Assembly: GCA_009733575.1 (NCBI GenBank)
Contig: ML769814.1
Span: forward strand, 1-48,175
Reading direction: 5' to 3'
Source of the DNA: Gymnopus androsaceus JB14
Lineage: Eukaryota; Basidiomycota; Agaricomycetes; Agaricales; Omphalotaceae
Length of the DNA stretch: 48,175 nt
A program made the translations under genes and the position numbers. Below the pieces are notes generated by a model that worked only from the letters and a program-made list of their open reading frames with translations, ran no database searches and had not been told where the DNA came from. Below, piece after piece: positions 1 through 11,615 of this stretch (positions within the stretch are counted from its first letter, which is position 1; each line of letters begins with the position of its first letter).

Positions 1-154
1 CTCAATACTGCAAAGTTCCAAAAGTGTCTCGAGACAAACCTTTAAACAGCATGCACCGTATCGGAATCTGCCAGGCAGTGCTAACTCATTTGAGGATTAT
101 GATAAATCCAGCTGACGCAATACACGTAAGCGTACTCATCCGATAGATATACTA

Positions 155-1120
155 GGATCATTCTATTTGACAACCCCCTTGCTTGACAACAACCCCCCTT
201 AACAGACAACCCTCTTGAAGTGTTATTTAGCAACCCTGTCACACATATTAAAGTGTGACTCTGCTTTTTTTTCAAATGTTTATGTCCTTGTGTAATTTTG
301 AAAAGTGACAATTACTGCTGCTCAGTGCTTACTTGCATTTGCACTGCTACTGTGGTGCTAGATGGCATTAGTACCTAAGCTCTTACATGATACATATTAT
401 TTGTATCTCAATCTTGGTAATGATAAAAATTCAATAAATAAATCTAATTCTAAACAAAGAATCCAATAGAAATTGCCTTGGTGTAACTGCAACTCAATGG
501 TGAATGCTCCTTGCATGCCCTCCCACTGCACACAGTATCACAGAGTAGACTATCGAAATCCAACTGTAAAGTTATGTATATTAGATACAAAGTACTTCTC
601 AGCATGCTAGTACATAACAAGTTTACAAGGCTGACTACTTGTCTAGGTCAAGGGTAGGATAGTCAGTATTTTGTACTTGCTCACTGTGCTGGGCAACATC
701 CAGCACAGTGAACAACAACCACCAGAATATAAGGCTGACTTGGTGGTTGTCTGACAGCAGGAAGATTGTTTCCCTTTTTAGATTTTTATTTATTTATTGA
801 ATTATTGCCATCACCAAGATTGATTTGGACAAGGTTTTCCAAAAACGCTGTAATATTTTGCACTCACAAACCAGTCCATTGTTTAGGTACTTAGCTAGCT
901 GCTGCCAATGTTCTTGATTCTCACTACTTGTGGCCATTCCCCTTCCCCACTCCTCTTATTCTGAAGAAAATCAGCAAGTCACAATAGAAAAATTTATGAA
1001 ATACTCAATGTCTGCTTATTTGGCATATTTGGTGAACTGTGACCATTTGTGACAACAACCAGGTTGCTAGATAAGGAAAGGGTTGTTTCATAACAAGGGA
1101 GTTGTCAAATAGAATAATCC
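155..1120. mobile_element. Foldback/TIR DNA element, 966 bp, CTA target duplication
   Basis: The left end (GGATCATTCTATTTGACAAC at 155) and the reverse complement of the right end (GGATTATTCTATTTGACAAC, ending at 1120) are inverted copies. Flanking CTA occurs at 152-154 and 1121-1123. Inner parts are also inverted: the AT-rich block at about 407-440 pairs with about 785-826. Near the middle lies a perfect 11-bp hairpin (682-692 with 700-710). No coding frame is convincing inside, so this reads as a non-autonomous MITE or foldback element. A 3-bp CTA duplication would suit a PIF/Harbinger-like or related transposase, which is inference. Confidence 0.7.
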
Positions 1121-1123
1121 CTA

Positions 1124-2008
1124 ATTACTGCTAGTAACTCTGACTTACCTACTAGTGATTAGTACAGGCAACTCTGAGTTGCTTGCTTAGAGTTACTAAT
1201 GGTAGTGCTAGTACTGTACCATTTCAATCAAGCGTTCAGTCATGCATCATGGGCACCTCTGAACTGAACTAAAATCCACATTCATCATGTATCATAGGTG
1301 CCTCTGAACTTGGGCGGAATTTGTCATTTTGTGCATAAATAATCAAATTCTTTGTTTCTTTTTGTTTGCAGCTGGCTTATTTGCATGACACAGTTGCATT
1401 GGGTATCAAAGGAAGTTTATTATCCATTTCCTGGCTCACAACAAACTTTTAGTGCATGTTTCACTCTGAAAAAGTATCAACTTGATGGTGAACTGAACTC
1501 GAAATTTTTTGCATCATGCATCATTGACAGTGAACTAATAAACTGTTGGTGTCAATGCATCATGCATCATCCTGGATGAATACTCAATTGAAATGCTACA
1601 GTAGCTAGGATAGGTACTTATTTATTATGAGTACTATCATAGCTTGGTACTGGTACTTAGTATCATTGAGTTATGAGTACAAGTTATAGCAACACTCATA
1701 GTCGCAGGTCACAGAGGGTCTCCAGCAAGGTAAAATTTGACTATGTCACTGGTTACTACTGACTACAGGCAAATCCATTTGACATAACCCCAACCCAAAA
1801 GTATCCAGAAATAGCAATTTTGGGGTTGTGAGTGGTAAAATTTCTGTTGAGTCATGTGGCTACACCATGCAGTGGTCAGTTCAAAATTTTGCTAAAAGGG
1901 TCACAGTCACAGAATTGTGACAAGCTGATCAAAACAGTACAGTAGTTTGTATTCCATTTCCTTATGTGGAAGTGCAAATTAAGTGTTAGCATGCACAACA
2001 AATCTACC
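1124..2008. other. Non-coding interval with a short direct repeat
   Basis: I see no gene here. A 25-bp unit (CATGCATCATGGGCACCTCT and onward) at 1241-1265 recurs, diverged, at 1286-1310. A short palindromic stretch lies at about 1134-1200 (AGTAACTCT pairing with AGAGTTACT, with GCAACTCTGAGTTGC between). Confidence 0.4.
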
Positions 2009-2640
2009 CTCAGAATATTTTTAGGATTTTTCATGATTTTTGGGGATTAATGAGATTCAATGATTGAGTTTTCTTTGGAAAAGAAGTGCCCATCAGCACC
2101 CAATAAGATATGGATAATCTAAGTGCTAGTGCACCTAACCCCACTCCCTGAATATTTTTTAGTATTTTTGATGATTTTATGGGGATTAGGGGACCTAGCA
2201 ATTAAATTTTTTGGAAAATAAGCATTCATAAGCAATCAAATGGATAAATTAAGAGCTAGTGTAGGTAGCCCCACCCTATGAATATATTGAGCATTTTTCA
2301 CAATTTATTTGGGGGGATTTTGAGACACAATGATCTATTTTTTAAATTTTAAATTTTTTTGAAAAATAAGCACCCATAAACACCCAAATCAATAAATTAA
2401 GTGCTAGTGCACCTGACCCCACCCCCTAGCTTTTTCTAGTATTTTTCATGATTTTTGGGGAATTTATGGGACCCAGTGATCAATTTTTTTTTCGGAAAAT
2501 AAGTGCCCATAAGCACCTAAATGGATAAATTAAGTACTAGTGCACCTAACCCCACCCCCTGAATATTTTTAGTATTTTTCATGATTTTTTGGGGATTTAT
2601 AGGACCCTGTGATCAACTTTTTTTTCGCAAAATAAGCACT
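2009..2640. repeat. Diverged tandem repeat, about five copies of 128-149 bp
   Basis: Copies begin near 2009, 2140, 2268, 2417 and 2551. Each holds the blocks CCCCACYCCCTGAATATTTTT, then AGTATTTTTCATGATTTTTG, then GGAAAATAAGYRCCCATAAG and then AAGTGCTAGTGCACCTAACC in the same order. Differences between copies are many substitutions and small indels, so the array is old. No frame runs through it. Confidence 0.8.
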
Positions 2641-2899
2641 CGTAAGCGCCCTGCCAGTGGGCGGGCATGCACATGAAATAAGCGCCCAACCGGCCCTTTT
2701 TCAGGCATTGATGATAATTCCAAATATTTGCCAAAAGAGTTGAAAAGCTTGCTAAATATTTGGAAAAACAATGAAATAAGCACTGGATGAGAGATAATCA
2801 GTACACCCACCTTGCCGACTTGCTGATGGCTTGGCCGGACTGACCAAAATATTTGCCGAAAAACCTTTATAACTTCATTGTGATCTTTTGCAAAATGGC

Positions 2900-3333
2900 T
2901 CACGACAGTTATTGGGATATTTTGCTTAAGGCTGGCAGAATCAGCTGATTGATTACCAGAAATCCAGAAATGTTGAAGAATTGTAGAAGTGGAGAATGTT
3001 GTTGGGGAGGGAGAATCATTGGGAAATATTGGGAGACTCAGACTCAGAGGGAAAGCGAGATTGGAAGCACTTAGGTGGTAGGTGACAGTGGTGCTCTTGT
3101 TGTATGTAATAAATAACCAGGAAATGATACATATAAATTTCCTATCATCATTGCGTGGTTACAATGTGGAAACTCTTGATTTCTAAATGGGGCTCTGTAA
3201 CCTGAAATCTGTCAAATGATGGGTGATCTCCAGAGTGCACCAGAGCACTCTGGAGCTACTACCCTTGCTCTGGCTGCTCCAGAAGCTCTAGGAGCCCTGA
3301 AGAGCTCTGGAGCACATACAGGTTTTGCTGATG
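2900..3333. mobile_element. Partial copy of the CATCAG-ended element, inverted relative to 6005-6747
   Basis: Read on the minus strand from 3333, this stretch follows the left half of the element at 6005-6747. It starts CATCAGCAAAACCTGTATGT, runs through CTCCAGAG-rich palindromic sequence, then a block with CCATCATT and TTGTAACCACGCAAT, then a TTTCCCAATGATTCTCCCTC-like block. The other end is not found, so the copy is truncated near 2900. Its inner boundary is approximate. Confidence 0.6.
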
Positions 3334-4724
3334 ATTGGGCTGGAAAGCACTTATTTAACTTGAATTTACCTGTGTAGACTTACCATTATCCAAAAATATG
3401 GGATGAATCATTGAGATGCAACATTTGCACTCAATATTACCTGGATTCGAGATAAAAGCACAAAGTTGCTGCAGCAAGCAATCTTGTGACTAAAAAGTCT
3501 GAAAATGGCCATATTCATGAGTAAGAGTTATCAACACACTCAAGCAACACTCAAGGTTACCTAGTTGAGGAATATGGTTTATCCAGCCATTCCGCAGTCA
3601 CACGGCGCCGCCTCTTAGTTTAACCTACGGTATATAGACCCACCTCAGACTATTGCAAATACACTTTTGGTATCACTTTTCCCCCTATCATCGCCGCTTT
3701 ACTCAACATACCTTATTATGGTCAATGTCAAGGGTAAGGGGGGGGGGGGACAAGCCACTCACGCAGAGGTAGTGATGGGGAGAAATCAGAATTTTGCTAA
3801 GTTCAACACATCAACATATGATGAGGTTCTTTATTGAGGTTTGCTACCAGCCATTCTCCGAACTTGCTTCTGTAGATCAGCAAGTATTTGTCATTTTGCA
3901 AATTTGGAGAATGGCAGGTTCACGAGCCTACAGTGCAATCAGTCACTTCTCCAACAGGTCAACTTTGAGAGATAAAAAATAGCTAAAATAAAAATAAAAA
4001 TAGTTTTAGAAGGAAACTGACCAAAAGAATGCATTGGACGATGAGAAAAAAACTGTTCCACATTTGGTATAATTTTCCTATGGTGTTCATTTCTGAGCGG
4101 CAGAATTTTCAAAACTTTTCACCCTTCGAAGCATCCCTGGTCAGCATTTCTTGCCTTGGGCAGTGTTTTTTTGAACCATAATGAGCATTGTTTCATTTGT
4201 ATACTCTACATACCTTGTATAACCCAGCTTTGGGCTACAGGTGATAGTGAGTAGATGGGAGACAGGCACTGCAATGTTCTTCTGCATCTTGTATAGCTCG
4301 AAATATGTATTTTGTACATTATTAGTACTGTCCCAGGCCTGCCTTGACTCCATCCAGTTGGCACTTATGGTGCTTAGCCTTCCTCATGTGGCAGCACCTT
4401 CCTAATTAGGCGATGACTAAGCAATGTTCATTTTTGGAGGGCAGGTCAACATCGCAAAAAGTGTCAGAAATAGGCCAGACCTGACCTGGCAAGGTCACCC
4501 ATATAAGGGTTTGAAAATCAAGTAGCACCTGGTATTCCGACACCTATTAGGTAGGATCAGGTTTGGGCTAGGTAATGTCCAGGTAAGGGTCTTCCTGATA
4601 GGTGGACTAGGTAATGTCCTTCCAGATCAAAGTACCGAGGTAATCCAAGGAAAGGCCATACAGTGCCAGGTTGTACTCAGGTCATACTTGTATGCCATAC
4701 AAAGTTAAAACCATGCTATATGTA
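3334..4724. other. Non-coding interval
   Basis: I see no supported gene. It contains a TATA-like GGTATATAGACCC at about 3629, a run of ten or more G at about 3739-3749, and a stretch rich in AGGTAATGTCC and AGGTCA words at about 4480-4690 that may be an old foldback remnant. The terminal codon of the Plavaka pseudogene lies at 4725. Confidence 0.4.
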
Positions 4725-7700
4725 CTACCAAGACCCAAATCCAAGAGTCTCTACCTCATTTCTCTCTTCCATATCATCTCCTCCAACCAGTCCTTCATCA
4801 TTTTCTTCTTCCAGCTCAGAGTCCTCATCTGCATTGATATCTGAATCATCTCCATCTCCGCCAAGACCAACATCAAAAAACACATCCATTGGTTCCAGCT
4901 CAGTGGCACTGGTGGACTTGGAAAGTGGAAACCCTTGTGAATCAAGATTGTATGCTCGCAGAATCTCCTCATGGAGCACTTTAGCTGCCTCATAGGTGTT
5001 GTGATGCCCAACTCCAAAGCCAATGTAGCAGAAGAACATATCACGGTCAGGAAAGCCAAATAAATTTGAACATGAAACTTAGGCCTGCAACTGTAACATT
5101 TAAACTCACTAGTTAACATTGTACCATTCCCAATCTTCACCATCTTCATCAGGCCTACAGGCAATTGACTGGGCAGGTAGAGCATCAGAAGTAGTACCAG
5201 AAGCAGTATTGGGAATAAGATGAGCGGCATGTATAACAGATGCGGGATCAATGAAACCAAAGGTCTCAGCATCATTGCAGTCCAGAAATCCAACATGAGG
5301 GAGATGTCGGTGTTCAAATCCAAACTTTGAGTCAGTATTGAGACTGTACCAGTGACCCAAAGGAAATCAATATGCTGAGGCTGTTGGCAACCAGGCTTCC
5401 ACCGAGCCTGAGTATCAAGGACATTGACATGGTAGATCCTAATGACTCATGCATACCAATATGGATGGATATCGTGCTCATCAGTAGGAACTAGTACCAT
5501 GATATCTGAACGTGTGCATGGGTTGATAGTATCTTGTTCAATGTGAATGTCATAGCTGGTGTAGTTGGTACAAAGCACTTTGTGCTCATACATTTCATTG
5601 TTGATGATGAGAATTGAGTTCCAGTCAACATGGCTGAAATGATCTGGATCTCCAGTGTGACCAAGGTGTACTAGGATATGATTTAGGAGTTTTTCAATGA
5701 AATTCTATAAAACTATTAATGAATGCATTTTAATTGCAGGGTATAGTTTACTTACATTGACTGCAGGATCCTTGCGATCATTGGCTATGAATTCTGAGAG
5801 ACCAATATGATAGCGTTGCATTTGAGAGACTTGGAAAGGTTGTTTGGGATCAGAGAGCGGAAGAGCTTCAGGATCATCATTGCTCATACAATGTTTCTGT
5901 TTCTTCATGGGTTTTGTCTGCTGTAGAGGCTCGCATTGACCAATAAGTTCAATGCAATGGTGATGGGTATCAAGCTTTGCAATCTGTGACTTGAACTCCC
6001 TTTTCATCAGCAAAACCTGTATGTGCTCTAGAGTGCTCCAGAGCTCTCCAGAGCACTCAGAGCATCCAGAGCAGCCAGAGCAAGGGTAGTAGCTCCAGAG
6101 TGCTCTGGAGGACCATTGAGTTCTCTGGAGCTCTCTGGAGCTCTCTGGAAAGCCCATCATTCCACCCATCATTCGACGGATTTTAGGTTAGGGCCCCATT
6201 CAATCAAGAATCTCATAATTGTAACCGATTGTAACCATGCAATAAGTGTTTAGTTCATACGCGTCATTTATTGTACACTACCGAAACACAGCAGTCTAGA
6301 TAATACTACATAGTACTAAGTACCGCTTCTAGCCAGCTTGAATATTTCCCAATTTCTGCCTCCCCATTCTGAGTCTGCCTCTCCACAACCCTCAGAGATC
6401 TCCAAACACCAGCCAATCAATGCTAAAATGGATAAGAGCCCACCATGGGAGGAAAGAAAATTGTTCCAAGGTTGCGACACTGGAAGGAAACAAAAGAAAA
6501 GCACAAGTCCGATGCTCAACTTCGAGTTCATGAATGGCAATGCTTTTATACAATGTCCTGACAGTTTACAGCATTTTGATCAGTTCTGTTGGTTATGTCA
6601 CTTATTTGACAGCTGTCCATCAATTCCCTCAGCTCCTATAGCTTCGGAGCAGCCAGAGCAGCCAGAGCATGTCAGAGCACTCCAGAGCACTCCAAAGCAT
6701 CAATTGAATGCTCTGACTGCTCTGGCAACATACAGGTTTTGCTGATGTTGTTTGTGCAAGCATAGTATTTTTTTGATCATGAACGTTTATGGTCTTGTTC
6801 ACCCTATAGTACATAGGCACTTCAGCATAGAAGGGAAATGGAAAAGAAGCAACTTACAGTCTGAGTTGTGACACCATTGAGTGTTCCAACATGGCAAATA
6901 GTGGATGGATAATCATCAATAGCATGCAGTTTTGGAGTAGACAAGTTGAATTCTTTATCAATTTATGGTGTTTTTGTGATTCAGGAACAGCATATGCATT
7001 TCCTGATTTTTCTGCAGCACGAGCCTCTCGCCATTGCCATGCAGCTGCTTCTTTGGGAGTTTCAGAAACCTGAAGTTTATTACAAACATCACGTTTGAAA
7101 AGTCGAAGTTGAAAACCAAGATTGTGGGTTGTGCCAAAATGTTGACAGTAGTATCTGAGTGAAGATGAGACTTTCCAAATGCATGGAAAGTGGCAAGAGC
7201 AAAGAGCAAGTTTAGCACAATTCCATCATACTTGGGTGGGAAAAGGCCAATAAATATTGAACAAGCAACCTGCATGTACAGAGTAAGGAAATCAAAACTT
7301 GAATAATTATCATTTATCCCACCTGGAGAATATCCTCAAAATCATGAGCAGCCAATCTCTTCATTCCAGCTGTATCATTGGTAAAGCGCCAAATAGTGTC
7401 ACATCTAAATGCAGGACATTGGTGAAACCTAGATCAATGGTCAGCCTTCAGAGTGGATCTAAAAACCCTTGAACTTACCGTTGGTTCATTTCATCAACAT
7501 ACTGTGTTCCAAGTGCATATGCAATTTGAACCAGATGAGTAAATACTGCCTTGAACACACCAAGCTCAAACTCGTGCATCAAGTTCACCACAAACATTGC
7601 ATAGTGAGATTTTCCAGTACCAAACTCAGAAAACCATTTGGTGAAGGCATTCTTGAGAGACAAGTCACCATTGGAGAAAAAAATCAAAAATAAACAAGTG

Positions 7701-9130
7701 ACTTACGCGTGTTGGAACAAGAGACTTATCTTTGAGTAAAGCATCCACTGCACTACTGTTAACTGCCTTGCCACCTTCAAACATCCATTTTCAAGCAGTA
7801 TCAATAGACCATTGCACAGCATGGTCATATGTGTGTTTCTGAGTTTCACGTCAACTCATATCCACTTTGGTACCAAGCAAGTAGATCTAGTTTTTCAGGA
7901 CTAGACAGCATGGACAAGGACATTGACCCATGTTCTGGAGGCATGCCATCAAGACTCTAAGAGATTGTCAGTAACATAATAATGCAGTTCAAGTTAATTC
8001 TTACTTTTCTGGGTAATCAGCACAATATACAAAGAGACAGGGAAAAATCCAATGAAATACACCATCTGCACAGAGGACAACAATACCAACTCGGCAAGCT
8101 TCATAAAATTCCTCATCAAGCAGAAAAAACCAGATTGCCTGTAACAGGTCTTGTTTGAGATGAGTCAAGACTTCATCCATAGCTGAACTATTGAAAATTT
8201 TGGAATAAGCATTGCAAATTACACCTGGAATCTGCAGAAAAATATAAGAATGTTTCATGTAAGTGGAAAATAATGCATGCCAATGAGATATATGCCAGGT
8301 GATGTGCAGAATTGGAGGATGGTTTGGAGCAGATATACTTTGAGAGACAACCAAAGTAGATATAAATTGGCCAGAGAGAGGCATCTCCAAAGTTGGCAAG
8401 GTGTGTAGAGTCAAAATACATGATGATGGGAACAACAACAGTTTTAAGAACTGCATTAATGAGCTCTGCTGCACTTTTCAGTGTTGATTTTCTCTTTGAA
8501 AATGCAGTGAGTATTTCATTCGGAGGGACAGATGATGACTGCATGGAATCTGAGTCACTTTCAGATGAGGAACTCAATTCACTTTTGGAGGAGGACTTGG
8601 AGTTTGATTCACTGTCAGATGAAGATGAAGATGATGAGGAATCTGAAGTAGTGTCAGAGGAAGTTGATGAGGAAGTTGAAGTAGTATTAGAGGAAGAGGA
8701 AGAGTCGTTCCAAGAGTTACACCTTTCTTGATCAAGAATGGCTTGAGCCTCTCAAACTTTATCTTCTAGATCTAAAAATGTAGGGGAAGTATAGGTTTCT
8801 CCATATAGCCTCTCCTCTGGGGCATCTAAATGCTTCCACATCTCTGTGAAACCCTTTGTGTGATAATTTTGCGAGTCAGGATTTTGAAATGCAGATGTAA
8901 TGACTTCCGAAAGTGAACAATAATTAAATTCCACACTGAAAGTCGGTGCATCAGCCTCCAATGGCCATGATTGACCATCCTTGGGGAGCGAGATTGTTAC
9001 CGAACTTTTTTTCCAGTTGTGAGAGGAGAAGATAGCATCCTCAGTTGCCTTTGCATCATCCAACTGAGAAAGCTCATGTGTAGCACGATAGTTGGCAAAG
9101 TCGGATAAGTTAAAATTATCTGTTCCTCCT
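4725..9130 (-). pseudogene. Plavaka-type transposase, decayed
   Basis: This is a transposase of the basidiomycete Plavaka class (En/Spm-related DNA transposons), which would act on its own element in the nucleus. Conserved blocks occur in family order on the minus strand. They are TFSVEFNYCSLSEVITSAF (about 8900), YFDSTHLANFGDASLWPIY (about 8420), VVLCADGVFHWIFP-like followed by CADYPEK (about 8010-8090), LMHEFELGVFKAVFTHL (about 7560), FHAFGKSHLHSDTTV (about 7190), EAAAWQWREARAAEKSG in frame near 7030, and QIAKLDTHHHCIELI (about 5970). After these come FEHRHLPHVGFLDCNDAETF (about 5300), DRDMFFCYIGFGVGH (about 5030) and an acidic tail ending ETLGFGSW. No continuous frame survives. There are several frameshifts and stops, including TGA at 5447-5449 in WYA*VIRIYHVNV, and a 743-bp element is inserted. 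The N-terminal zinc-finger region usual for the class is not seen. Family identity is from memory of motifs. Confidence 0.85.
6005..6747. mobile_element. CATCAG-ended TIR element inserted in the Plavaka pseudogene
   Basis: The left end CATCAGCAAAACCTGTATGT (6005) is matched by the reverse complement of the right end, CATCAGCAAAACCTGTATGT (ending 6747). Both ends run inward into low-complexity sequence made of CTCCAGAGC, GAGCACTC and CAGCCAGAG words that can pair with each other. It interrupts the transposase between a YYRVNKT block (about 6800) and QIAKLDTHHHC (about 5970), which are close together in the family. No coding frame inside looks real, and no clear target duplication is visible. 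It is likely non-autonomous. Confidence 0.7.
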
Positions 9131-10533
9131 TCTCCAACCCATCTTTTTGATAATGATGAAAATCTTATCAACCCGACTCCAGAGCCAATTTCCATGTCGA
9201 AGAAGCAAAAGCAGACCTCAGATGGACCAGCACAACCCAGTAAAAAACAGAAATCCAAAACAAAACCCAAGGAAAAAAAGTAAGTTTCTTGGCCTTACAA
9301 CTCAGTTTATCTACTGATCTTTTGTGCAGTATACAGTACATGAAACACTGGGTGCAAGCAGGATGCTGGTTTGCATGTCACATCAATGTTTGGGTTTCTC
9401 CTTTCGAGGTGATTCAACATGGAATGGAGCTGGCAAACAAGGAAGTAGGTGCAAGCCAGAAGAAAAAGAAGAAGTACATGTTTCTCCTATTCCAATGCAC
9501 AATCTAACCTTATATTAATATCTACAGTGACTACAACCAATTGACCGAGGCATGGAAACTTATTACTGATCCCAACAACCCAAACTTTGCAGTAGTCTGC
9601 GAATATCTTGTTGAAGATGATATTTCCAAATTAGATTTCTACGCAAAAACTGTGCGTATGCTAATGACTCTTATAAAGCCATTTCTAACCTTCTGCAGAT
9701 GAAGGAACATGCAAACCAGGCTCGTTCAGATGACATGGGCAAGCTCAAGAAGATCATTTCTCATCTTCTAGCAGATAAATCATCAAACATCATCCAGTTG
9801 TACATGTGTGCCGAACTTGGGTGGGGAACAATGTAACTGGTTGTCATCTCTGCCCTACTGACTGTCCTGCTGAATATGACAAGGATCCCGCAAAGTGATT
9901 CACTCTATTCCTTCATGAACTCATGCTCACTACCATTTTTCAGGTTTCGTGATGGTGTCAAGACTCAGAATGCAAAATATATCCAACATCCATGCAACTG
10001 GGGATCCTTTATATATGACTTGGATGAAGTTGATCTCTATCCTATGGACAGTGATTCTGCGGTGAAGGGAGCATTCAAGAGCAATATGATGCTCAAGGTT
10101 TGTTTCTCTACTTTTTCTGAGCTATTTCTCATATTTAATTGTAGGGTTTTAAACACATATTCAATGGCTCTGCACTCCAGATGGAAACCGACCTCAAGAC
10201 CAAGGATTCCATCTTGAAGATCCACAAGATGAATAAGATCATTGAATGTGATCTGGCTTATGTTGCCGTGCAGGTATGTTTGGTCATATTCAAGGATGGA
10301 TCTAGCTCAAGTATGCCATAGCTTTGTTTTATCATCAGCTCAAAGTCTACATGGGGTGAAACTGATGCTGGCTTTAACCTTAAAGCCTTCTACTACAACA
10401 TGGTCGAGTTTTTTGAGCAAAGACGAAAGGGGTTGAAAGCAATTTTAGAGTACTGGACAGAGTGCATCTTTTTCAGCTTCTTTTCCATTTGTTTCTAACA
10501 GAAGCTGTAGCAAAATTCTTCAGAACATTGCCA

Positions 10534-10928
10534 CATCAGAAAAAACTGTTTTGGGCCCAGGAGGATCTAAGGTCACCTAGTCCTCTTAGGCAACCTGAGG
10601 CATCCTAGTTGGGCCAGGAAAAAGGGTAAAACTTTGGACACCTCAGGTATCCTAGTCATCCTAGGTGTCCTGGGAGATCCTGGGATGTCCTGGGGCATCC
10701 TGGGGCATCCTGAGACATCCTAGGATAGAGCTTTTATCCTAGGATGCCTCAGGATGCCTCAGGATGCCCCAGGATGCCCCAGGACATCCCAGGATCTCCC
10801 AGGACACCTAGGATGACTAGGATACCTGAGGTGTCCAAAGTTTTACCCTTTTTCCTGGCCCAACTAGGATGCCTCAGGTTGCCTAAGAGGACTAGATCCT
10901 CCTGGGCCCAAAACAGTTTTTGCTGATG
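10534..10928. mobile_element. Near-perfect 395-bp palindromic foldback element
   Basis: The two halves are almost exact reverse complements around about 10731. The left end CATCAGAAAAAACTGTTTTG is matched on the right by TTTTTGCTGATG. The arms consist of degenerate short words (CATCCTAGG, TCCTGGGAG, CCCCAGGATG) plus a unique block AAAGGGTAAAACTTTGGACA. The terminal hexamer CATCAG is shared with the 6005-6747 element. It sits inside the DUF6698 pseudogene. There is no coding capacity. Confidence 0.8.
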
Positions 10929-11071
10929 CATCAACACAGACAATGCAAATATTGATCCAACCAGCCGCTATGCACTGTTAATGGCTGAGTCCGATTCCAA
11001 ATTGGAAGAAGAGGACCCGGAACAGCCTGCTCAGCCCCTGCCACACCTAGACCAGACTCTGCTCAAGCATC

Positions 11072-11383
11072 TGTTGGAATTTACGGAAAATCTATTTTAG
11101 CCCACATTACAACATACTTATGAATTTATGATATCACAGGAGATATTTGCGCATACACTCACAGTATCCATGCATATACTCACAGTAGCCACTTTACTGT
11201 ATGCATAGTAGCCACAGATATTCACATAGTGCCCACTTTCCTGATATATGCACTATGACATAGTCATTCTTAAAGGTATAAATACAGTATGTAGTTACTC
11301 ATGTACCTTACCCGTTTGCCTCAGGGTCCAGTCGAGGTCAAACGGCTACACAATCATTAAAACTCCATTTCTTATTTCTAACA
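11072..11383. mobile_element. Solo LTR with 5-bp target duplication
   Basis: The segment starts TGTTGGAATTTACGG and ends TTTCTAACA, giving TGTT...AACA inverted ends. It is flanked by GCATC at 11067-11071 and again at 11384-11388. A TATA-like TATAAATACAGTATG lies at about 11278. No internal retroelement sequence adjoins it, so it is a solo LTR left by recombination. It interrupts the 3' part of the DUF6698 pseudogene: without it the frame would read from LLKHL into HHCSYVK. Confidence 0.8.
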
Positions 11384-11615
11384 GCATCTGCACCATTGTA
11401 GTTATGTGAAGGTACTATCTCGTCATCAAGGATGTCCTGCAATTATTCACCATATTTTCAAGCTTGCTCCCAACTGCTTTTTTACCATTGGTATGTATTG
11501 TATTTTTCTCTCAATCCCATTATCTAACTATTGTTGTGCAGCTGGTTTACCTTCTTGTTATCCTTGGTATCACATGTGCCGTGTTCTCCATCAAGTTTGG
11601 TCTCTCATTGCTATT

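Noticed and set aside
8393..8731. Glu/Asp-rich plus-strand frame
   Set aside because: It is antisense to the Ser-rich and DSTHLANFG part of the Plavaka pseudogene. The acidic composition comes from reading serine codons backwards.
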